A stretch of 64,000 nucleotides of DNA from Miltoncostaea oceani (lineage in GTDB: Bacteria > Actinomycetota > Thermoleophilia > Miltoncostaeales > Miltoncostaeaceae). The stretch lies in contig NZ_CP064356.1 of assembly GCF_018141545.1 (NCBI RefSeq), forward strand, positions 620,001 through 684,000, given 5' to 3'. The number at the start of each line of letters is the position of its first letter. The first letter of the stretch is position 1. Under the pieces are notes generated by a model, which ran no database searches, was not told the DNA's origin, and was given only the letters and a program-made list of their open reading frames with translations. Positions 35,326-43,770 of this stretch are shown one piece after another. Made by a program: the position numbers and the translations under genes.

Positions 35326-36791
35326 CGAAGCCCCCGACAGAGCGGCAGGGTGTAGGTGAAGCTGACCGCCTGCTCGCCCCACATCGGCCGTAGCTCCAGG
35401 CGCGAGCCCTGGGCCTGGTGCTCGACGTCGGCGATGGCGCCCTCGAGGTCCTCGGCCGAGCGCGCCGAGATCGTCACGTAGCCCGAGAAGCGACAGCCGG
35501 CGTGCCCGGCCGCCGTCTCGTCCTCCTCGTCGAGGACCGCCTCCTGGCGCCGGCGCCGGCGCGCCGTGGCCGAGAAGCCGAGGCGCCCGCGCAGTTCCTC
35601 GTCGGAGGTGGCGCTGGTGCGCGCGTTCTCGGCCTGGCGGATCGCGCGGGCTGGATCGAGCGCCTCGATCGTGACCGCGATCGTGCGCCATGCGGTCGTC
35701 GTCAACACCAGCGGCATCAGGAAGTCCGCGCCAACGTCGACCCGCGGCCACTCCGAGATCCAGTAGGTGGCGTGGATCGCCCCGTCGGTGCGATAGGCGC
35801 GCCACCCCTCCTCGGCGGCCATCGGCCCGGCGGTCGCCGGTGCGACGCCCGCCGGCTCCGGGCCGTCGGCTGCCTGCTCATCGAGGGCCGCCCGCGCGTC
35901 GGGGTCGAAGCCCAGGCGGATGGCGCGCGCCACCTGACCGGGCGACAGCAGGCCGCGCACCGGCACCTCGGCGCCGCGAAGGCGCTCGGCGAGCCCCGAG
36001 AGCTCGCGAAGTAGGACCGCGCAGCCTCCGGCGTCGCCGCCACCCGCCCGGCGGACCGCTCGCCCTGCACGCCGTCCGTCGACCTGCAGGCAGAGGAAGG
36101 TCTCGTGCCGGCGTGCCGGCGGGCCGGCCGTGGAGATCAGGTCGAGGTAGGAGTGGACCGCCGGATCGGAGGGGTCGAGGCCGAGGCCTTCGCGCAGATG
36201 GCGGCCGAGCGCGTCCGGCGGTTCGGCGGCGGTGCGCTCGATCCACTGGATGCGCGAGACCGGGCTCGCGGGCGTCGCGAAGCCGGCGAGCACCGACCCC
36301 CAGCGCGCGACGCGCCGCTCCTTGTCGGAGAGGTCGAGAAGCGCGAAGGCCCCGGGTTCGACAGCGACGACCGCCGTCCAGGTCGGCCCGTCGCGCACCA
36401 CCCCGACCTCTCCGCCCGTCAGCGGGACCGCGAGGATCCGCACGCCGCGGAGGCTCTCGGGCAGGTCTACTCCCGCTGCGGGCCACCCGCGCTGTGGCGC
36501 GGCCGAACGGTGGCGCAGGCGCCCCGTCAGGCGCCGGGTGGCGTAGTCCGAGGCGATCGCGGCCCATGCGACGGGGGGACGGCCGCCGAGCGAGGCGAGG
36601 CTGGCCGCCGCGCCGCCGCCGGCGAGCACGAGGCCGAGGATGGCACCCGTCGCCCCGGGAGCGACGTTGAGCGAGAGCACCAGGCCGAGCAGGCCGCCGG
36701 CGATGCAAGCGACCTGGCCCCAGGTGAGTCCGCCGATCGCACCCCCGGCCTCGAGCGGCCCGAAGCGATAGCGGGCGGGCTCACGCTCCAT
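35322..36791 (-). CDS. SCO6880-family conjugation protein
   Basis: A 489-residue protein of the actinobacterial SCO6880 type. Two membrane helices near the N-terminus (WGQVACIAGGLLGLVLSL, GATGAILGLVLAGGGAAASL) give a PrgI-like module. A long domain comparable to the N-terminal part of VirB4 follows, with LDLSDKERRVARWGSVLAGFA and WPRVDVGADFLMPLVL. There is no Walker motif. Together with the next gene it would form a split VirB4. The ATG at 36791 overlaps the VirB6-like gene by 11 bases. Confidence 0.75.
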   Translation of the reverse strand: MEREPARYRFGPLEAGGAIGGLTWGQVACIAGGLLGLVLSLNVAPGATGAILGLVLAGGGAAASLASLGGRPPVAWAAIASDYATRRLTGRLRHRSAAPQRGWPAAGVDLPESLRGVRILAVPLTGGEVGVVRDGPTWTAVVAVEPGAFALLDLSDKERRVARWGSVLAGFATPASPVSRIQWIERTAAEPPDALGRHLREGLGLDPSDPAVHSYLDLISTAGPPARRHETFLCLQVDGRRAGRAVRRAGGGDAGGCAVLLRELSGLAERLRGAEVPVRGLLSPGQVARAIRLGFDPDARAALDEQAADGPEPAGVAPATAGPMAAEEGWRAYRTDGAIHATYWISEWPRVDVGADFLMPLVLTTTAWRTIAVTIEALDPARAIRQAENARTSATSDEELRGRLGFSATARRRRRQEAVLDEEDETAAGHAGCRFSGYVTISARSAEDLEGAIADVEHQAQGSRLELRPMWGEQAVSFTYTLPLCRGLR

Positions 36792-38160
36792 GGCCGCCCC
36801 GGACGGGCCGCGCGGGAATGATCGGCGGCGGCGTGCGCGGACGTCGCCGGGCGGGCGCGCCGGGGGCAGAACCCTCGTCTGCTCCAGAAGGTGCGTGCCC
36901 GGCGGCCTGCGGGCGCGGGGAGCCGGCTCCCGCAGCCGCGCTCGTCGTCGCTGCCGACAGTCCGGGTCGCCCCGAGGCGCCCGGGCCGGCGCCCGCTCCG
37001 CCACCGGGTCCCGGATGCCGCGGGGCAGCGAGTGTCATGCCTCCTCCGCCCGCCCCGCCACCCGGGCCGACCCCGCGCGGGCCGCCGGCGCTCGCAGAGC
37101 CGATCGCCCGGCCGGCGCCGTGGCCGGCCCCGAAGGCCATCCGCGTGCGGGCCACGTTCCAGGCGAGCGACGCCCCGGTGGCGCCCGCCAGGGCCTGGCG
37201 CGACTCGCGCTGGGGCTGGGCGGCGTCGGCGACCAGTGGAAGGAGCGAGAAGAGGACGAAGGGCGAGAAGGCCGCGAGCATGAACATGCCCGCCCCCGCC
37301 AGGATCGCGCTCGGCGAATCCCCGGAGGCGAAGGCCGACAGCCCGAGCGACAGGGTCGCGACGATCACGAGCTTCGAGAGCACCGCCGCCGCCAGGAGCT
37401 GCACCAGGCGCCGGATCCAGCCCGAGGTCGCCGGCCAGATCATCGCCGCGAGAAAGAGCGGCAGGAACATCACGGCGATGTAGATGGCCGCCGCCCGTAG
37501 GACGAGCTCGATCCAGACGAAGACGGCGGCGATCGCTATGAAAAGGGCGAGCACGAAGGAGGCGAAGAGCGGGATGCCCGAGCCCGGCAGGCTCACGGCC
37601 GAAAGCCCCTGGGCGAGCGAGCCGGTGTCCTCCGAGATTCCGGCGGTGAGCTCGGCCGAGAGTGCGTCCGTGACCGCGAGGGCCGTCTGGGTGACCGCCA
37701 CCGCCAGGCCCGTGAGCAGCATCGCCGCTGGCAGATGAAGGAGCGCCGCGCGCACGAGGAGCCCGGCGTCCTGGCGGAGGAGCGCTTGAACCACACTCAG
37801 TAAGAGGAGTGGCAGCAGCAGAATCGCTCCCACCCCGAACATGAAGCCGTAGTGCTCGGCGAACCAGGACGCGCCGAGGTCGACGCGCGTCGTGTCATCG
37901 ATCGCCTTCGCGACCTGCTCCAGGAGCCACGAGGCCCCGTCGCCGACCCAGCCGGTGAGGCTGCCGAGGATCGCCTGGCCGGCGGCGTCGGCTCCCGCTC
38001 CGGCGACGGCGCCGACCACCTCGCCGACGGCGCTGCAGCCATGATCGATGAGGGGCACGTCGCAGGGTGTGGGGGTCGCCTCGGCGCGCTGGGGCTGCGG
38101 TGCCAGGAGCACGAACGCGGCGAGGGTGGCGACGAGGATCGCGACGCCGACACGCCTCAT
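36781..38160 (-). CDS. VirB6/TrbL-like polytopic membrane protein
   Basis: A 459-residue protein. A signal peptide (MRRVGVAILVATLAAFVLLAPQ) is followed by an extracellular part with two cysteines (C33, C42). Six or more membrane helices follow (GFMFGVGAILLLPLLLLSVV, FASFVLALFIAIAAVFVW, AAIYIAVMFLPLFLAAMI and others). The C-terminal 130 residues are low-complexity Gly/Ala/Pro and probably cytoplasmic. This is the layout of actinobacterial VirB6/TrbL channel components. ATGA overlap with the upstream gene. Confidence 0.8.
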   Translation of the reverse strand: MRRVGVAILVATLAAFVLLAPQPQRAEATPTPCDVPLIDHGCSAVGEVVGAVAGAGADAAGQAILGSLTGWVGDGASWLLEQVAKAIDDTTRVDLGASWFAEHYGFMFGVGAILLLPLLLLSVVQALLRQDAGLLVRAALLHLPAAMLLTGLAVAVTQTALAVTDALSAELTAGISEDTGSLAQGLSAVSLPGSGIPLFASFVLALFIAIAAVFVWIELVLRAAAIYIAVMFLPLFLAAMIWPATSGWIRRLVQLLAAAVLSKLVIVATLSLGLSAFASGDSPSAILAGAGMFMLAAFSPFVLFSLLPLVADAAQPQRESRQALAGATGASLAWNVARTRMAFGAGHGAGRAIGSASAGGPRGVGPGGGAGGGGMTLAAPRHPGPGGGAGAGPGASGRPGLSAATTSAAAGAGSPRPQAAGHAPSGADEGSAPGAPARRRPRTPPPIIPARPVRGGHGA

Positions 38161-38837
38161 CGCGAGAAGGGCGCGAGGCCGGCGAGCCGGGCGAGGAAGA
38201 CCTCGGAGGGCGTCGCGGTTGCGGCGTTGGTCACGGTCGGGCCGGGGCCGGGCTCATCGGAGGTGAAGCGCGCGACCCGCCAGCCGCCCTTGGTCCACAC
38301 CAGGTCGGCGCGGCTGGTCGACCACGAGGCGACCACGCGCCCCCCGGGCGCCCCGAGGAGGAGTACCTGCCAGACGGCGACCCGCGCCCGCAGGGGCGAG
38401 AAGCTCTCGACGCGATGCCCGAGGGGGACGAGGCGCATGAGAACGCGGGAGGGGTCGGAGTCGCCGAGCTCACGCGCCATGTGGTCGTAGCCGCGGTCGA
38501 ACAGCGACGCGAGCTCACTGGCGTAGGCGGGCTCCGCCAGCTGGGCGATGACGGTCCTGCGGCGCGAGGGGTCGAAGAGGAGATCCGATCGACCGAGGGC
38601 GGTCATTGCCATCGCGGCCGTGGCGACCGCACCCGACCTAGTGCGCTCACCGTTGTCAGTCTTGGCCGACGGCGGGGAGGCCGGCGCCGTTGCACGGGAC
38701 GCGACTACCGAGGAGGTTGCCGGCTCGCCATCGCCGGCCGTCCACCGGCCGACCGCCAATCCAATCGCGAGTACGAGCGCCGCCGCGCCAACGAGCGCGA
38801 GGCGGCTCGGACCGCCGTATGTCTCAACAACCCGCAT
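38157..38837 (-). CDS. Membrane-anchored VirB8/TcpC-like protein
   Basis: A 226-residue protein. One membrane helix (SRLALVGAAALVLAIGLAVG, about 10-30), a Ser/Ala/Pro linker and a C-terminal 150-residue extracellular domain. The pattern is VAVWQVLLLGAPGGRVVASWSTSRADLVWTKGGWRVARF, strands that suit an NTF2-like fold as in VirB8 and TcpC. It would be an assembly platform in the envelope. Family assignment is by fold pattern and position only. Confidence 0.6.
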   Translation of the reverse strand: MRVVETYGGPSRLALVGAAALVLAIGLAVGRWTAGDGEPATSSVVASRATAPASPPSAKTDNGERTRSGAVATAAMAMTALGRSDLLFDPSRRRTVIAQLAEPAYASELASLFDRGYDHMARELGDSDPSRVLMRLVPLGHRVESFSPLRARVAVWQVLLLGAPGGRVVASWSTSRADLVWTKGGWRVARFTSDEPGPGPTVTNAATATPSEVFLARLAGLAPFSR

Positions 38838-38872
38838 GGCGCGGCCCCCTCAGCAGATACGGAGACACGGAG

Positions 38873-39160
38873 CTACTGACGTCCCACGTTGTAAAAGAAG
38901 TTGACGAGCTGCGGCGCCATCCCCACCAACAGCGCAGCGCCGAAGCCGAGGAGCACCCCGCGTCGCCCGGCCGAGGCCGCGCCGTGATGGTTCGAGTGGC
39001 TGCCCCAAGCCCAGGCAATCGCCGCGACGACCAGTGCGGCTAGCACCAAGATCAGCGACCAACTGTAGAGCCCGTTGACGAGCCCCTGCAGCTTGTCCTG
39101 ACCTGGCAGGCCAGCCGGATCGGGGGTCGCGGAAACCTGGAGGACCAGACCCTTGACCAC
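38873..39160 (-). CDS. Small two-helix membrane protein, VirB2/pilin-like
   Basis: A 95-residue protein with two hydrophobic helices (LYSWSLILVLAALVVAAIAWAW and GVLLGFGAALLVGMAPQLVNFF) separated by a short polar loop. This matches VirB2/TrbC-type pilins and the small DUF6112-like proteins of actinobacterial transfer operons. It is the first gene of the operon, with a GTG start at 39160 preceded by AGGAGG. Confidence 0.65.
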   Translation of the reverse strand: MVKGLVLQVSATPDPAGLPGQDKLQGLVNGLYSWSLILVLAALVVAAIAWAWGSHSNHHGAASAGRRGVLLGFGAALLVGMAPQLVNFFYNVGRQ

Positions 39161-39177
39161 GAAACGCCTCCTCGCGT

Positions 39178-39194
39178 TTAGGCATTACGCCTAA
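39178..39194. repeat. Palindrome TTAGGC-N5-GCCTAA in the tra leader
   Basis: A perfect 6-5-6 inverted repeat between the tra promoter and the ribosome binding site of the first gene. In RNA it forms a small hairpin ending 7-8 bases from the AGGAGG region; in DNA it could be an operator. Confidence 0.5.
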
Positions 39195-39211
39195 TGAGGT
39201 GTACAGCGTCA

Positions 39212-39240
39212 TAACTACGTGACGTGACCGGTAACGTCAA
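39212..39240 (-). promoter_or_regulatory. Promoter and operator of the tra operon
   Basis: On the minus strand TTGACG (39235-39240) and TAGTTA (39212-39217) are 17 bases apart, a good promoter about 52 bases before the first tra gene. A perfect inverted repeat TGACGT-N8-ACGTCA (39220-39239) covers the spacer and -35 box. The same TGACGT half-site forms a palindrome at the plus-strand operon promoter (43199-43208). Confidence 0.65.
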
Positions 39241-39349
39241 GTGCTAGTTGCTTCATAAGTGCCAGGACCGACGGTGAATGTCGCTCGTCCGCCGGCCGGA
39301 CCGGCAACCCAAGCCTCGATCCGTCAGGGCCGTATGGGAGGCTGGCCAG

Positions 39350-40570
39350 GTGAACTGGACGGCACCGGCAACGGAACACCAGCGCTTCTTCGACGAGCTC
39401 TCGGGCGGAGACCGTCGCCAACTCTGGGCGCGCGACGGGCGGCTCGGGGAGGACGCCGATCTTGTCTACCTAGAGGTCGGCGCAGCCCCGCGCTTTCGAA
39501 GCAGCCGACTCGTCCCCCGCCACATGCTCTGCCCCATGCCCGGATGTCCGTGTCCGAGGTTCAAGACGGCGAAGGGCGGAAGCAAACGGGATCACTTTGT
39601 CCATGAGTTCGATCCCAACCTCGTGCTCGACCACCACGGGCCGCAGGCCGCGGGCATTCACGCGGCGAGTCTCCTGGCCCAATGGGCACGGGGTGAGGGC
39701 ATGCGGGTCGAGCGTGGCGGCGGCTCTCCACCTCGCCCCGTCCACCTGAGCACGACGGGAGCCGGGCGTGGGCCGGTCAACCTCGTCTTTGTGGCGGAGC
39801 CTCTTTCTCAGTCGGCGATTCGGGACGTTACGGGGAAGGCCGAGAAGGATCGAGCTCGCATCTGCTGGTTCCTCTGGAACCGCCGTCCTCTCCTTGACCG
39901 GGCGGGTGGGAGAACGCCCGCCGTGGCCAGCTGGACGAAGGACGCCTTCTCGCTCGCCCGCCACGGAAGCGTCGTGTGGCTGAGTCCTGACCTGCGCCTG
40001 GTCGGGATACCGAACAGAATCGGACGCGGACTCGATCCCTCCACGGAGGTCTCGGTCGTGCCGCTTCTCGACTGTCGTCTCGGAGAGCGGGGACCGGTTT
40101 CGCCCGACGGCATCATCTCGCCGGCCGCCCAAGGATTCCCGCCAGAGGCAGCCGTCAGCCGCACCAGGGCTCCCAGTCCCACTCGAGTTCGAGCGCTCTG
40201 TCGCGCCGCTCGGATCCACGAGATCGCCGTGGTGACGATCCACGGATGGCTAGCGCAGGAGCTCAAGAACGTGCTGCACGACGACGTCAAAGTCAGACAT
40301 GTCGCGGCTCCGCGCTTCCCCGATCACCTGCCGGCCGCGGCGCGCGCGAGCAACCATCCAGATGTGATCGGCGCTGCGCTCGTCGAGTCTTTGGGCGGCG
40401 CTGATCTCGCGGTCATGGTCGATCTGCCCCAGAGCGCGCTTGAAGGGGTGGCTCACTTGTCCCTCCCCTGCGCCCACTGCCGAGTTCGCAACGGCGGTCT
40501 CGATGAGCTGCTTCGAGAGGTCGCCGGGTTCGCCGCCGCTCGTGCGGAGCGGCGTCGCTGGGACTGGTAG
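39350..40570 (+). CDS. CoiA-like zinc-finger protein
   Basis: A 406-residue protein transcribed divergently from the tra operon. Near the N-terminus CPMPGCPCPRF...KRDHFVHE resembles the zinc-binding CP.C...HF.H signature of the competence CoiA-like family. This is followed by a VNLVFVAEPLSQSAIRDVTGKAEKDRARICWFLW domain, and a Cys pair (CAHC) near the end. A nuclease or DNA-processing role is suggested only by that family. A GTG at 39350 with GGGAGG upstream is preferred; an ATG at 39278 without a binding site would add 24 residues. Confidence 0.55.
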   Translation: MNWTAPATEHQRFFDELSGGDRRQLWARDGRLGEDADLVYLEVGAAPRFRSSRLVPRHMLCPMPGCPCPRFKTAKGGSKRDHFVHEFDPNLVLDHHGPQAAGIHAASLLAQWARGEGMRVERGGGSPPRPVHLSTTGAGRGPVNLVFVAEPLSQSAIRDVTGKAEKDRARICWFLWNRRPLLDRAGGRTPAVASWTKDAFSLARHGSVVWLSPDLRLVGIPNRIGRGLDPSTEVSVVPLLDCRLGERGPVSPDGIISPAAQGFPPEAAVSRTRAPSPTRVRALCRAARIHEIAVVTIHGWLAQELKNVLHDDVKVRHVAAPRFPDHLPAAARASNHPDVIGAALVESLGGADLAVMVDLPQSALEGVAHLSLPCAHCRVRNGGLDELLREVAGFAAARAERRRWDW

Positions 40571-40632
40571 GTGCGCAGAGGCGGAGAGCGCACCAGGCAC
40601 CATGGGACTCCGCGGGGGCCGAGACCAGAGAC

Positions 40633-42435
40633 TCAGCCGATGACGACTCGGAGCCGTTTGGCGACGATCGGCGCGAAGCGCCAGCCCTGCTCTCGAGGGA
40701 CCACCACCCGGAGGCGCACCGAGTACCCGCCGCCCGCCGGGTTGAAGCGATAGCCGAGCGCGAAGCGCCCGCGCCGGTCGGTCCTCGTGGTTGCCAGCGG
40801 GCGCCACTCCTCCCCGCGCCGCCACTGCAGCAACACCGACTTCCCGCGCGCCTTCGCCCGCGGCCGGACGACGCCCGAGACGCGGAGAGTGTCGCCGGGC
40901 CGAAGCGCCAAGGCACTGACCCTAGTGCGGACCAAGGGGCGCACGAGGATGTAGGCCTGGGTCACAACGAGGGGACGCCCGAGGGCGATGACCCGCCAGA
41001 CGCCCGGCCGGCGCGGGCGGGCCGTGAAGCGGAAGCGCCCTCGCCGGTCGGTGAGGGTCGTCGCGTGGGTGCGACCGGTCGGATCGAGCAGGTAGACGGT
41101 GGCGCCGCGCAGGCCGCGACGGTTCGCGTGGACGAACCGGCCGCGCACGCCGACGGGGCGTCCGTACGTCCCCTCGATGACCGGCACCTTCCGCCGTCCA
41201 GCCCGGGTGCTCCCGAGCGCGTGCGCTGACGACAGGCCGAGAGTCTGGATCCGCGAGAAGTTCGGAAGCGCCGCCCCGCTCGCCTCGATGCGGCCGGGCT
41301 CGCCGAGCTCGGCGTCGGGTCCCACAAGGACGGTCGGCAGGGCGCTCGTCGCTCCCGGCGCCGCGCGGCCGACGAGGTCGGACACGAAGCTCGTGACGTG
41401 CCCGGCGTTGTCCTCGGCCGACAGGTAGAAGGCGACCGACTGGCCCGGGCCGACGTAGTCACCGAGCGAGGCCTCGACCGCCGAGCCGGCCGCGGTGCCC
41501 GAGGCCACGACGGGCCCCGCGGTGCCGCCGGCCCGAAGGGTCCACGCGCGGACGCCGCTGGTCGCGTCGGCGACCGAGGTCGTGAGGCGAACCCGGTCGG
41601 GACCGCTCGGCGCGACGTCGACGCGGGCGCTCGGGGGCGCTCGGTCGATCCTCACGACCCCCGTCTGGGTCGCGGCGGGGGCCGTGCCATCGCCGTCGGC
41701 CTCCAGTCGTACCTGATGGACGCCGTCAGGGATGTCGGTCAGCCCGAACACGACGCCGTGGGCGCCCTGCCCGGGCGCGCCGGCCCACTTCAGCCGCGAT
41801 GCCACGACGATCCGCTGTTGCCCGATCCCGTCCGAGCCGAGGTTGTCGGCGGCGCTCCAATCGACGCGCATCTCGTCGCCGGTCACCCAGTCCGCCGGCA
41901 GCCCCCGCAGGGCGATCGTCGGCGCGTCGAGGTCGCGTACGTTGATCGTGGGCTCGATGATCGACCAGACCCGGTTGGGCTGCTGGCGGGTCTCCGTCTG
42001 GCGCAGTCGCAGGGAGACGGTCTGGCCTCGCAGGCTGACCAGGTACGCCTTCGGTGCCGCCGGGCTCCGCGGCACGTCCTGCTCGGCGACCCCCCAGACC
42101 GGGTTGCCGTCGCCGAGCGCCTCGAGCGCGATCGAGGTCGGCGTCTCGTGGTAGCGGACCGCGCGCCACGAGATCGACTCGATCGTCGTTCCGCCCCAGG
42201 GGGTGCGCAGGTCGATCTGCCACTTGGCGCCCTGGAGCGACGGCGCGGCGGGCGGGCAGAAGACACCGAAGACCGCCCCGTCCTGGCGCGAGTTGCACTG
42301 CTCGTCCGGTACCCGATGGTTGACCAGCGCCCCGACGCCGACCGCGTAGAGGCTGCCCTCGGTCGCGCTCGCGAGGGGGGCGAGCGCCAGCGGCGCCGTG
42401 AGCGCCGCGGCGATGAGGGCGCCCCGCGCCCTCAC
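40633..42435 (-). CDS. Secreted protein with Ig-like repeats
   Basis: A 600-residue exported protein. A signal peptide (GALIAAALTAPLALAPLASA) and a two-cysteine region (EQCNSRQDGAVFGVFCPPA) are followed by beta-rich domains. The second half holds adhesin-like modules: GLRGATVYLLDPTGRTHATTLTDRRGRFRFTARPRRPGVWRVIA, then a related VLLQWRRGEEWRPLATTRTDRRGRFALGYRFNPAGGGYSVRL. It lies next to the transfer genes and may be a surface or pilus-associated adhesin. The GTG at 42435 overlaps the upstream stop (GTGA); another GTG at 42456 is possible. Confidence 0.65.
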   Translation of the reverse strand: MRARGALIAAALTAPLALAPLASATEGSLYAVGVGALVNHRVPDEQCNSRQDGAVFGVFCPPAAPSLQGAKWQIDLRTPWGGTTIESISWRAVRYHETPTSIALEALGDGNPVWGVAEQDVPRSPAAPKAYLVSLRGQTVSLRLRQTETRQQPNRVWSIIEPTINVRDLDAPTIALRGLPADWVTGDEMRVDWSAADNLGSDGIGQQRIVVASRLKWAGAPGQGAHGVVFGLTDIPDGVHQVRLEADGDGTAPAATQTGVVRIDRAPPSARVDVAPSGPDRVRLTTSVADATSGVRAWTLRAGGTAGPVVASGTAAGSAVEASLGDYVGPGQSVAFYLSAEDNAGHVTSFVSDLVGRAAPGATSALPTVLVGPDAELGEPGRIEASGAALPNFSRIQTLGLSSAHALGSTRAGRRKVPVIEGTYGRPVGVRGRFVHANRRGLRGATVYLLDPTGRTHATTLTDRRGRFRFTARPRRPGVWRVIALGRPLVVTQAYILVRPLVRTRVSALALRPGDTLRVSGVVRPRAKARGKSVLLQWRRGEEWRPLATTRTDRRGRFALGYRFNPAGGGYSVRLRVVVPREQGWRFAPIVAKRLRVVIG

Positions 42436-43142
42436 GAGGCGCCGCCGAGGTTCCACGGGCCGGGCTCGAACTCGCGCACCGCGGGCGGCACCGCCGCCCA
42501 GGGGTCGGCTGGCGCCTCGCGCACGGGCGGGCTCGACACCAGCCGGGTCTCGGCGGGCGCCGGAGTCCTCGCCGCCCGCTCACGCGCGCGCTGTCTGGCC
42601 GCCGCGCGCTTCTTCTTCTGTTCGAGCGCGGCGGCCTCGCGGCGCGCCTGCAGCTGCGATGCCTTCAGGGACCTGTCAAGTCTGGCGATCCAGGCCGCGT
42701 CGATCTTCGCCGAGGGCGTCGCCGGCGCGGCGGTGGGCGCCGTTGCTTCCTCCGGCCGGCCGAAGTCACCCGCGGGGGGCAGGCCGATCCCCCCGGAAAC
42801 GGTGACCACCGTGAGGATCACCGCGCCCAGGACGCCGGCCCCGGCACCCGCGCGTGCCCCGAGCGACAGGCGCACGCGTCGTCCGGAGGGGCGGCTCGGC
42901 GTGGGCGCGGGGGCGATCGGCGCGCCATCCGGCGGCGAGTCGTCGCCTGCCACCGAAGGAAGCGGAACCAGCACGCTGTCGTCGTCGAGCGTGAAACCCG
43001 GAAGCGGCACCATGTCGACCGCCTCGGTCGGCCAGATGGCCGAATTGGAGTCCTCGCTCGCAACGGGCCCGTCCGAGAGCCAGGCGAGGTCCGGGCCGCG
43101 GTCGTCTTCGGGGATCGATGGGTCGAGCGGAGCGTCGCTCAC
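42432..43142 (-). CDS. Single-pass membrane protein of the transfer region
   Basis: A 236-residue protein. An acidic cytoplasmic N-terminus of about 90 residues precedes one membrane helix (GAGAGVLGAVILTVVTVSGGIGL). An extracellular basic coiled-coil follows (LDRSLKASQLQARREAAALEQKKKRAAARQRARERAAR), then a Pro-rich tail. No family recognised. The GTG at 43142 has GAGG upstream. It is co-translated with the secreted protein that follows, so the two may form a surface complex. Confidence 0.6.
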   Translation of the reverse strand: MSDAPLDPSIPEDDRGPDLAWLSDGPVASEDSNSAIWPTEAVDMVPLPGFTLDDDSVLVPLPSVAGDDSPPDGAPIAPAPTPSRPSGRRVRLSLGARAGAGAGVLGAVILTVVTVSGGIGLPPAGDFGRPEEATAPTAAPATPSAKIDAAWIARLDRSLKASQLQARREAAALEQKKKRAAARQRARERAARTPAPAETRLVSSPPVREAPADPWAAVPPAVREFEPGPWNLGGAS

Positions 43143-43198
43143 CAGCGGACCTCAGTGGGAGACACGGCGAGTCTCGCGCATCATCCCCGTCGCCCGTC

Positions 43199-43225
43199 TT
43201 GACGTCAAGTGAGTGAGAGGTGATA
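43199..43225. promoter_or_regulatory. Divergent promoters sharing a TTGACGTCAA palindrome
   Basis: The 10-bp palindrome TTGACGTCAA (43199-43208) supplies a -35 TTGACG on both strands. On the plus strand a GATATAGC -10 region lies 17-19 bases on. On the minus strand GATGAT lies 17 bases on. It contains the same TGACGT/ACGTCA half-sites as the tra promoter at 39220-39239. Confidence 0.55.
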
Positions 43226-43310
43226 TAGCTATGAGCCATGAACAGCATCGACATGCGAAATCGTGCCGTAACGCCAGCAGCGATCCGCATTTTGGGAGAA
43301 GCTACGCCGG

Positions 43311-43754
43311 ATGAGCGAGCCGCCCCGCCACGAGGTCCTGACGCTTCCCGAGGTGGCCGAGTGGCTCGAGCTTCATCCCAACAGTGTCCACCGGGCCGCG
43401 CGATCGGGGCGCCTTCCCGCGCGGCGGGTGGGCAAGGAGTGGCGTTTCCTCCGCGAGGCCGTCGCCGCTCGCTGGACTCCCGGTCGGCGGCTTCGCGGCA
43501 CGCCCCCGCTTCCAACCGTCCACCAGCTGGCTGTCCCCGAGGCGCCGATCGCCCTGTCGGCTCAGGAGGCCGCCGACTTCCTGCGGGTCGAGCTGCACAC
43601 CATTTACCACGAGGCGATGGCCGAGCGGCTCCCCGCCTGGAAGGAGGGCAACGAGTGGCGCACCTCCGAGGGGGCCCTTCGGGAGTACCTGCGCGCGGAC
43701 CCCGATGCGGACACCCGCTACATCAAGGAGCGGGACCCCCGGCGCCGCGCGTGA
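43311..43754 (+). CDS. Tandem excisionase-type helix-turn-helix protein
   Basis: A 147-residue protein with two copies of the MerR-like excisionase fold. The first is LTLPEVAEWLELHPNSVHRAARSGRLPARRVGKEWRFLREAVAARW. The second is LSAQEAADFLRVELHTIYHEAMAERLPAWKEGNEWRTSEGALREYL. Each is a helix-turn-helix plus a wing with the RV.KEWRF pattern. The real Xis gene lies next to the integrase, so this one is probably a regulator of the transfer promoters. GGGAGAAG precedes the ATG. First gene of a long plus-strand operon. Confidence 0.75.
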   Translation: MSEPPRHEVLTLPEVAEWLELHPNSVHRAARSGRLPARRVGKEWRFLREAVAARWTPGRRLRGTPPLPTVHQLAVPEAPIALSAQEAADFLRVELHTIYHEAMAERLPAWKEGNEWRTSEGALREYLRADPDADTRYIKERDPRRRA

Positions 43755-43770
43755 CGGGCGGAGTCAGCCG

